A stretch of 13,759 nt of DNA from Bacteroidales bacterium UBA6408 (GTDB taxonomy: Bacteria > Bacteroidota > Bacteroidia > Bacteroidales > UBA932). Where the stretch lies: the NCBI GenBank assembly GCA_002439805.1, contig DJPQ01000034.1, positions 1 through 13,759 of the forward strand, read 5' to 3'. The position numbers and the translations under genes are program-made. Shown piece by piece: positions 8,470 through 13,759 of this stretch (position 1 is its first letter; each line of letters starts with the position of its first letter). The notes under the pieces are model-generated. The model had not been told where the DNA came from. It did no database searches and saw only the letters and a program-made list of their open reading frames with translations.

Positions 8470-8500
8470 TTGCAAATTTTTTCTTGATTGATTATTTTTG
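8470..8500 (+). promoter_or_regulatory. Promoter for the fimbria-type operon (TTG / TATTTTTG)
   Basis: A perfect TAnnTTTG -7 box (TATTTTTG) lies at 8493-8500, with TTG at 8470-8472 as a weak -33 element 20 bp upstream. Transcription would begin near 8507, about 45 nt before the ATG at 8552. It is the only good -7 box in the 171-bp AT-rich gap and sits in front of a gene series with tight spacing, so it is the likely operon promoter. Confidence 0.55.
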
Positions 8501-8551
8501 CGCGTTGTTTTCCGGGCAGGATGCCGATTGTGTCCTGAACAGGGAAAACAG

Positions 8552-9924
8552 ATGATTTTATTGTCGGGCATTATGTCTTGTAGTGCAGTAAAGAGCGTTT
8601 GTTTCGGCCGGCTGATTCTGGTCGTCCTCCTGTTGGCTTTGGCCGGCGGGGTTCTTTGTGCCCAGGCCACCGCGCCTTCAGCCCTTGAACGCCATACTGC
8701 CGAACATCAGACTTCTGAACTGAAGTCCGCGAAGACCTGCGGTGACGGGCTGAAGATTTATTTCCGACCCGGTTCGGGAGTCTATGAGCCTGACTATCAT
8801 GACAACGCCGCCAGGCTCGAATCCTTCGCAGCCGAGGTTTCATCCTTCCGTTCCGATCACTATCTTCTTGATTCTATTCTCGTGATTTCAGGCACATCGC
8901 CGGAGGGTTCTCTCCGTCTGAACGAGAGGCTTGCCCGCGAACGCCTTGCCGCAGTTCTTTCGGCTGTGCAGGAGGCTTTCTCCGGAAAGATTGCCGGGGA
9001 GGATTCCGTGACTTTCGTGACGGACTCAAGGGTGGGCGAATGGTCTGACCTCATCGCTGGCGTCGAGGCTGACACGTCCTCCGTGCTTCGCGCTGAAATA
9101 CTCTCCGTCCTTCTTGACGGAAACATCGCCCGCCTCGGCAAGGAGCGCACTCTCCGTAGCCGGGGGGGTGTATGGAACTATTTGAAAGCCAACGCCTTTC
9201 CGGACGGTCGCGCAACGACCGTCAGCATTCGCAGAAAACATCACATAGAAAAGATGGGCAAACTTCCGGAGATCACTTCGGGAGTCACATACAACAACAT
9301 ACAACAACTTCAACATTCGCGTCGGATTGGGAACACGTCTTCCAATGCCCATCCCGTAAATACCGCCGATGCCGTCCGGTCCGTTCCTGCGGACCGGCTC
9401 CGGAAAATCACGGTCAAGAGCAACGCCCTTGCTCTCGGCCTCCTCATAGGCAATGCCGCCGTGGAGGCGGACATCACCGACAACCTCTCGTTCCAGCTGC
9501 CGGTCTATTACTCGGCCCTGAACTACTTCACCTCGACGGTTAAGTTCCGCACCTTCGCCGTGCAGCCGGAGCTCCGCTGGAACTTCACGAAGCCCGACGG
9601 CCTCTTCGTCGGCGCGCACTTCGGCCTCGCGTACTTCAACCTCGCGGCGAACGGGAACTGGCGCATCCAGACGCACGACGGGAACAAACCTCTGATAGGC
9701 GGCGGTCTCAGCGTCGGCTATAGGCTTCCTATAAGCAAGGACAGGCGGTGGAACGTCGAGTTCGTCCTCGGGGCGGGCGCGTACCGCTTCCACTACGACA
9801 AGTTCTACAACGAGCCGAACGGGGCGCTCTCGCTGGCAGCGTGAAGCGCACCTACGTCGGTCTCGACAACGCGGGAGTCTCCTTCTCCTACAGCTTCGAC
9901 CTCGGGAGGGGCGGCAGGCAGTGA
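8552..9924 (+). pseudogene. OmpA-like / DUF3575 fimbria-associated protein, frameshifted near its 3' end
   Basis: The ATG at 8552 follows an AGGGA motif and starts a protein with a signal peptide (hydrophobic LILVVLLLALAGG, about residues 21-33; likely cleavage near CAQ-AT at 38). Residues 66-145 resemble an OmpA-like fold (IYFRPGSG, then VISGTSPEGSLRLNERLARERLAAV). Residues 285 onward form the DUF3575 domain (ALALGLLIGNAAVEADITD, YYSALNYFTST, ELRWNF, FVGAHFGLAYFN, SVGYRLPISKDRRWNVEF, FHYDKFYNEPNG), an outer-membrane-type beta domain usually found beside Mfa/Fim genes. As read, the frame stops at 9842-9844 after 430 residues. The missing end, VKRTYVGLDNAGVSFSYSFDL, is encoded without interruption in the adjacent frame from 9841 to a TGA at 9922-9924. 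Loss of one base between about 9827 and 9838 explains this. The restored stop overlaps the next gene's GTG by four bases, as in an intact operon. It is either a recent mutation or a base-calling error. Confidence 0.85.
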
Positions 9925-11087
9925 GACGCGCATCCCTCATATCGGCAGTTCATGCGGTCATTTCCGCGGCGAGGAAGGCTCTCCGCAGGATTTCCGGACG
10001 GCGCTATGCGGCGGCCTTCGTGCGCAGACTTTCCGCGTCCGTCCTTTCCGTCGCCCTTTCCCTCCCGCTCCTTCTCTCCGCAGCCTCCTGCGCGGTTCAC
10101 GAGTGGCCGACGGCCGCCCCGTCTGAGGTTGTGCTGAACCTCGACTTCGCGACCGAGATGCCCCAGTACATGGTGCTGGACGCGCAGAACACGCGAGCCT
10201 CCCGCGACGGACGGGACTACGAGCTGCGCTACACGGTGGAGGCGTACAGGAGGCTCGGCGACGGCACGTGGGGCGAGACCCCTCACGTGCGCCGCACCTT
10301 CGTCAAGTCCGACATCACGGACCTGAACGCCAGCTTCCGCACGTCCCACGACGAGGGGAGTTACCGTCTGGTTGTCTGGACGGACTTCGTGGAGAAGGGG
10401 ACGACGGCCGACCTCTTCTACGGCACGGAGAGCTTCCGCAGGATAGGCCTTATAGGCGAGCACGAGGGGAACAACGACTTCCGCGACGCGTTCCGGGGCG
10501 AGGGCGAGGTGACGGTGCACCGTATGGGCTCGGAGCACGTGACAGAGGTGACGGTTCCGATGGAGCGCCCTCTGGCCAAGTTCGAGTTCGTCACGACGGA
10601 CCTGCAGGAGTTCATCACGAAGACGATAGAGGCGATGCTGCGGAAGGAGGCCGAGGCCGCGGACACCAAGGGTGACGACGGCGACACGAAGGGTGACACG
10701 AAGACCCCGATAGTGGATCTGAACAAGTACCGTGTCGTGTTCTTCTACTCGGGCTACATGCCGAACACCTACAACGCGCTTGACGACAAGCCGTGCGACG
10801 CGGCGACCGGCGTGCGCTTCAGTTCGACGATAACTGCCATCGACAGCCACAACGCCCGTCTGGGGTTCGACTATGTCCTGGTGAACGGCGACGCGTCGAG
10901 CGTGATGGTGACGGTGGGTCTGTACGACGAGGAGGGGACGCAGCTGTCGATGTCGCGGCAGATACAGGTTCCGATAATGCGTAGCATGCTCACGGTCGTC
11001 AAGGGCTCGTTCCTGATGCAGAACACGGGCGGCGGAGTCTCGGTCAATCCGGCCTTCGAGGGCGACTTCAACATAGTTCTGCATTGA
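9921..11087 (+). CDS. Mfa2/FimB-like fimbrial anchor lipoprotein
   Basis: The 388-residue product looks like a FimB/Mfa2-family lipoprotein (PF08842 type), which caps and anchors type V-like fimbriae to the outer membrane and limits their length in Porphyromonas. A hydrophobic segment (about residues 41-55) ends in the lipobox SAASC with Cys57, followed by AVHEWP, a typical mature N-terminus for this family. Further matches are the paired domain-like features YELRYTVEAYRR, SYRLVVWTDFV, MERPLAKFEFVTTDL and the closing VVKGSFLMQNTGGGVSVNPAFEGDFNIVLH. The GTG at 9921 overlaps the frame-restored stop of the DUF3575 gene (GTGA), implying translational coupling. It gives an unusually long basic n-region of about 38 residues; an in-frame GTG at 10020 would give an ordinary signal peptide and is a real alternative. 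Residues 248-263 form an Asp/Thr/Lys/Gly low-complexity linker. Codon use is strongly GC-ending. Confidence 0.85.
   Translation: MRRASLISAVHAVISAARKALRRISGRRYAAAFVRRLSASVLSVALSLPLLLSAASCAVHEWPTAAPSEVVLNLDFATEMPQYMVLDAQNTRASRDGRDYELRYTVEAYRRLGDGTWGETPHVRRTFVKSDITDLNASFRTSHDEGSYRLVVWTDFVEKGTTADLFYGTESFRRIGLIGEHEGNNDFRDAFRGEGEVTVHRMGSEHVTEVTVPMERPLAKFEFVTTDLQEFITKTIEAMLRKEAEAADTKGDDGDTKGDTKTPIVDLNKYRVVFFYSGYMPNTYNALDDKPCDAATGVRFSSTITAIDSHNARLGFDYVLVNGDASSVMVTVGLYDEEGTQLSMSRQIQVPIMRSMLTVVKGSFLMQNTGGGVSVNPAFEGDFNIVLH
10662..10709 (+). repeat. In-frame DTKGD tandem repeat inside the anchor gene
   Basis: The codons for DTKGD occur twice with a short DG spacer and are followed by a partial DTK unit before TP, at residues 248-263. 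The nucleotide copies are almost identical (GACACCAAGGGTGAC and GACACGAAGGGTGAC), which suggests slippage or recent duplication. This region is a predicted flexible charged loop between two halves of the protein. Confidence 0.6.
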
Positions 11088-11093
11088 TTCTCC

Positions 11094-11107
11094 CTGTCAT
11101 CCCGAGC
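11094..11107 (+). repeat. Degenerate half-copy of the dispersed repeat
   Basis: CTGTCATCCCGAGC lies immediately before the full copy 2 and matches its first half (CTGTCATTTCGAGC) at 12 of 14 positions. It has no 3' arm. It may be a truncated unit or a member of a related repeat family. Confidence 0.45.
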
Positions 11108-11114
11108 ACTCCTC

Positions 11115-11143
11115 CTGTCATTTCGAGCGAAGCGAGAAATCTT
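11115..11143 (+). repeat. Dispersed hairpin repeat, copy 2, between anchor and fimbrillin genes
   Basis: CTGTC is followed by a 21-nt palindrome at 11120-11140: outer arms ATTTC and GAAAT pair perfectly, then come two GA/GA mismatches, an inner GC/GC stem and a GAA triloop. The core GCGAAGC is the sequence known for an exceptionally stable DNA mini-hairpin. Relative to copy 1 (825-853) the inner pair changes on both sides (GC/GC to AC/GT), preserving pairing. It lies 28 bp after the stop of the anchor gene, in the sense strand. Confidence 0.75.
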
Positions 11144-11223
11144 TGAGCAGAAACAAAACAAAATAAGAAAACAGAAAACAATATAAAACACAAAAATAAA
11201 ACAACATTTAAAAACAAAAAGTC
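11144..11223 (+). promoter_or_regulatory. A-rich, nearly T-free leader of the fimbrillin-like gene
   Basis: The 80 bases before the ATG at 11224 are dominated by A, with runs such as AAACAAAACAAAATAAG, very few T and G, and no Shine-Dalgarno sequence. Such unstructured A-rich leaders favour initiation in Bacteroidota mRNAs and often precede highly expressed surface proteins. No TAnnTTTG box is visible, so the gene is probably transcribed from the operon promoter. The hairpin repeat directly upstream could protect or delimit a processed mRNA (inference). Confidence 0.5.
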
Positions 11224-13470
11224 ATGAGAAAGACAACAACACTCAAGACCCTCGCGGCAGCCGCCCTGTCACTTCTGGCAGCATCCTGCGCGAAGGAGCA
11301 GCTCACCGACAACGGCGGGCAGGCTGGTGTGTCGTTCACGCTCGAGGTTCCGGGCGCACCGGCAACCAAGGCCATCGGCGACGGCACCACGGCAAAGACA
11401 CTCTACTATCAGGTGTTCGACGAGCAGGGCAACACGGTCGGCCTCGACGCTCAGACGACGAAATTCGGCACAGACGGAAAGGCCAAGGTAAACTTCCAGC
11501 TCGTGAAGGATCAGACCTACAACTTCATCTTCTGGGCACAGACAAGCGAGGCCGGCTACTACACCATCGCGGATAATGACCTCCGCACTATTACCGCCAA
11601 CTACAGCGGCAAGAAATCCAACGACGAGAACTTCGACGCTTTCTTCGCGGTGGAGAAGGCTCTCAAGATTTCCGGCCCTGTCACCAAGGACATCACGCTC
11701 AAGCGTCCTTTCGCGCAGATTAACATCGGGACGAAGGGTACGATTACTGCCGGCACCGCTTCCCGTCCTATCGAGTTCACAGACGCGACATCAACTGTCA
11801 CTGTAACAGGCATTCCGACTGTGTTCTCACCTCTCGCAAACGCAGATGCCCAGCTCGGGACTCCGGCTGATGTCACCTTTGACACGGCCGACGCTCCGGC
11901 AGGAAACATAACGGTCAACGGTACGGACTACACTCTCCTCGCGATGAACTATGTCTTCGCCTCCGAGACCGGCGATGTAACCGACATCACCGCCACTCTC
12001 ACCGTCGAGGGGAAGGAAGTTCCCCTCAGTGTTCCAAACGCTCCAATCAAGCGCAACTGGCGCACCAACATTGTCGGCAACCTCCTCACCGCCGAGGCCG
12101 GCTTCGACATCGTAATCGACCCTAACTTCGATGACGATGAGGACATCGACCTTGAGAATATCAAGAACGAGGCATCACTGATAGCCCTCTTTGCCAACGG
12201 CGGCACAGCGAAGCTTGTTGCTGACATTGAAATTACCAAGGCACTTGAACTTGCGTCCGGTAAGGAAATCGTCCTCGACCTTAATGGAAAGACCATCAAG
12301 AATATGACAGCGGGTCTTACAGATAGACCTGCAATTGTAGTTTCCGGCGAACTGACTATTAAAGGTGATGGAATAGTTGATGGTGGTGAAGGCGGCAATA
12401 ATGTTACCGTATGCGCGCGCACTGGCGGAAAGGTGACCATCAATGGCGGTAATTACACTGTCGGTGGCGATGCGAGCAATCAGGCGAACTCTTGCATTTA
12501 CACACAGGGCGGAGACATCGTCATAAATGGGGGCTACTTCCGCAGCGAACGCCCATGGAACGGAAGGTATTATGTCCTGAATCAGAACAACTCTGATCCT
12601 GGAACAATCACTGTCAATGGCGGCCAGTTCGAGAACTACGACCCGACCACAGGCGACGACAACCTCGGCGGCAACTTTGTCGCTGATGGCTATACGACTA
12701 CGGCAAGTTATGAGGAAAATACTGGAAATGTTGTTTATAAGGTAGTTAAGGCAACGGTTACTGCATCGACCGAAGACGAACTCAAATCGGCAATGACTAA
12801 GGATGGAAGTATTGGTCTTGTAAATCAGGCAATTGAGTTGTCATCTGCGCATTTGAGCAGTAAGAAGAAAACAACTCTTACGATAGATAAGGCTGGCTCA
12901 ATATCCCCAGCTGCTACATTCAGAACAGATGACTCTGAATCTATATTTGTGGGAGCTAGCATATTGACTTTGAATGGAACCGGAACACTCGTCGGACCAT
13001 CAAACTCTACTGCGGGTAATGGTTCTCAGGCGATATTTGTTCAGGGTGGAACCGTGAACATCTACGGAAACCTTAATATTGAGGGCGGCAGTGGCAGCGT
13101 TGGGAATCATGCGTTGGCTATAACTAATGGAACAGCAAATATTTATGGCGGATATTTCCATTCAGGTCTTGATAAGGATGGAAAATCGAGTGATGTTATT
13201 TATTTGAGACCGCAATCAAAATTCCAGTCTGCGAAATGCAATATTTATGGTGGCGTGTTTGAGACCGACGGCGACCCTTCGTTCCTGCTTAATATTCAGG
13301 CGGCTGGCGCGAAATGGAGCACATTAAAAGTTTATGGTGGCACATTCGTTGGCTTCAATCCTGCGGACAATGGCGCGGATGGTGAGCATACTAACTATGT
13401 CGCCGACGGCTACAAGTCAGTCGAGACGACCTACAACGGAAAGCAGGCTTGGAAAGTTGAAAAGGAATAA
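11224..13470 (+). CDS. DUF6562 fimbrillin-like lipoprotein fused to two beta-helix modules
   Basis: The 748-residue product begins with a lipoprotein signal (hydrophobic LKTLAAAALSLLAASC, Cys22). Residues 35-300 match the DUF6562 domain seen in Bacteroidota fimbrillin-like proteins: LKRPFAQINIGT (159-170), VFSPLANA (200-207), YTLLAMNYVFASETGDVTDITATLTVEG (236-263) and PNAPIKRNWRTNIVGNLLT (271-289). After an acidic linker (DPNFDDDEDID, 299-309), two modules of pectate-lyase-like beta-helix character follow. Module 1 (about 314-509) carries TINGGNY, VINGGYF and TVNGGQF; module 2 (about 510-748) carries NIYGGYF, NIYGGVF and KVYGGTF. Each module ends with the same closing element, F/Y-VADGY...Y-K/W-V-V/E-K. 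It is probably exported, lipidated and surface displayed. By context it is a structural or tip/adhesive subunit; the beta-helix half suggests glycan or host-surface binding, which is inference. The part of the gene after about 12700 is visibly more AT-rich than the 5' half, suggesting a mosaic origin. Confidence 0.85.
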   Translation: MRKTTTLKTLAAAALSLLAASCAKEQLTDNGGQAGVSFTLEVPGAPATKAIGDGTTAKTLYYQVFDEQGNTVGLDAQTTKFGTDGKAKVNFQLVKDQTYNFIFWAQTSEAGYYTIADNDLRTITANYSGKKSNDENFDAFFAVEKALKISGPVTKDITLKRPFAQINIGTKGTITAGTASRPIEFTDATSTVTVTGIPTVFSPLANADAQLGTPADVTFDTADAPAGNITVNGTDYTLLAMNYVFASETGDVTDITATLTVEGKEVPLSVPNAPIKRNWRTNIVGNLLTAEAGFDIVIDPNFDDDEDIDLENIKNEASLIALFANGGTAKLVADIEITKALELASGKEIVLDLNGKTIKNMTAGLTDRPAIVVSGELTIKGDGIVDGGEGGNNVTVCARTGGKVTINGGNYTVGGDASNQANSCIYTQGGDIVINGGYFRSERPWNGRYYVLNQNNSDPGTITVNGGQFENYDPTTGDDNLGGNFVADGYTTTASYEENTGNVVYKVVKATVTASTEDELKSAMTKDGSIGLVNQAIELSSAHLSSKKKTTLTIDKAGSISPAATFRTDDSESIFVGASILTLNGTGTLVGPSNSTAGNGSQAIFVQGGTVNIYGNLNIEGGSGSVGNHALAITNGTANIYGGYFHSGLDKDGKSSDVIYLRPQSKFQSAKCNIYGGVFETDGDPSFLLNIQAAGAKWSTLKVYGGTFVGFNPADNGADGEHTNYVADGYKSVETTYNGKQAWKVEKE

Positions 13471-13489
13471 ACATAAAGTATAAAGCATT

Positions 13490-13759
13490 ATGAAATATAC
13501 AAAGTATTTAATGGCAGCGGCGCTGGCAGTGCTGGCGCTGGGCTGCAACAAGGAGCAGGTGGGCGTCGAGGGCACGCCTGACGGACAGAAAGTGACCGTG
13601 ACGTTCACGGCAGGACTTCCGGGCACACCGGCCACTAAGGCCATCGGCGACGGCACTACGGCGAAGAACCTCGCGGTGGCCGTGTATGAGGACAACGGCG
13701 GCGCGGCCGGGAACTATCTTCAGGCTCTCGACAAGACGGCGACATTCACCGACCTCAAG
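13490..13759 (+). CDS. Second DUF6562-type fimbrillin-like lipoprotein (3' end outside the window)
   Basis: Only the first 90 codons lie in the window. The product starts with a lipoprotein signal (YLMAAALAVLALGC, Cys19) and then runs VTVTFTAGLPGTPATKAIGDG, closely matching the start of the preceding lipoprotein. The shared segment PATKAIGDGTTAK is identical apart from silent changes, and the same AYEDNG/FDEQGN-like strand follows. It starts 19 bp after the stop of the previous gene, behind the A/T-rich leader AACATAAAGTATAAAGC without a Shine-Dalgarno sequence, so it is almost surely in the same operon. By analogy it is another structural or accessory fimbrial subunit. Whether it also carries a C-terminal beta-helix cannot be seen. 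Confidence 0.85.
   Translation, partial: MKYTKYLMAAALAVLALGCNKEQVGVEGTPDGQKVTVTFTAGLPGTPATKAIGDGTTAKNLAVAVYEDNGGAAGNYLQALDKTATFTDLK

Noticed and set aside
8381..8551. Small gene in the gap before the fimbrial operon
   Set aside because: The frame that extends from the upstream gene region has no start signal or conserved features, and the gap holds the operon promoter and an imperfect hairpin instead.
9820..9845. Programmed -1 ribosomal frameshift in the DUF3575 gene
   Set aside because: No X-XXY-YYZ slippery heptamer is present and truncated plus extended products are not known for this family; a one-base deletion is simpler.
9026..11084. Minus-strand open frames of 304 and 398 codons opposite the DUF3575 and anchor genes
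   Set aside because: High GC at third positions of the sense genes removes stop codons from the antisense frame; the translations (Arg/Val/Leu/His-rich) match no recognisable family.
11094..11143. CRISPR-like or insertion-sequence end
   Set aside because: There is only one full and one half unit, no regular spacer, no target-site duplication and no transposase nearby; a dispersed hairpin repeat explains it better.

Overview
The window reads as a chromosomal segment of a GC-rich member of the Bacteroidota, most likely order Bacteroidales (an Alistipes/Rikenellaceae-type genome fits the base composition; this is inference). The evidence is a set of Bacteroidota-specific families (a Bacteroidota-type TamB, a DUF3575 protein, an Mfa2/FimB-type lipoprotein and DUF6562 fimbrillin-like lipoproteins), TAnnTTTG -7 promoter boxes, and A-rich leaders without Shine-Dalgarno sequences in front of several genes.

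Left part (1-5512, minus strand): a very long tamB gene (1559 codons, TTG start) is followed 49 bp downstream by a divergent RsmI-like SAM methyltransferase gene that leaves the window at position 1. The tamB stop codon lies inside a short dispersed repeat. Centre (5513-8380): a 128-bp divergent intergenic region with TAnnTTTG boxes on both strands separates tamB from tsaD (t6A tRNA modification, plus strand). tsaD is followed by a COG2509-type FAD-dependent oxidoreductase. These are ordinary housekeeping genes.

Right part (8381-13759, plus strand): a fimbria-type (type V pilus-like) cell-surface operon preceded by a good -7 box. In order it holds an OmpA-like/DUF3575 protein whose reading frame is broken by a 1-nt loss about 28 codons before its end, an Mfa2/FimB-like anchor lipoprotein whose GTG start overlaps the restored stop of the previous gene, a 748-residue lipoprotein joining an N-terminal DUF6562 fimbrillin-like domain to two tandem GG-rich beta-helix modules, and the start of a second DUF6562-type lipoprotein cut by the window edge. 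By family knowledge, the DUF3575 protein is a probable outer-membrane accessory protein, the Mfa2-like protein is the probable anchor, and the two DUF6562 lipoproteins are probable structural or tip/adhesive subunits.

The points most worth a second look are: (i) a 21-nt hairpin repeat present at both tamB and mfa2 3' ends, with a compensatory base-pair change and a GNA triloop between tandem GA mismatches; (ii) the fimbrillin/beta-helix fusion with its duplicated module and falling GC content; (iii) the frameshift in the DUF3575 gene; and (iv) a near-identical segment shared by the two tandem DUF6562 genes. No tRNA, rRNA, CRISPR array, transposase or integrase was seen.
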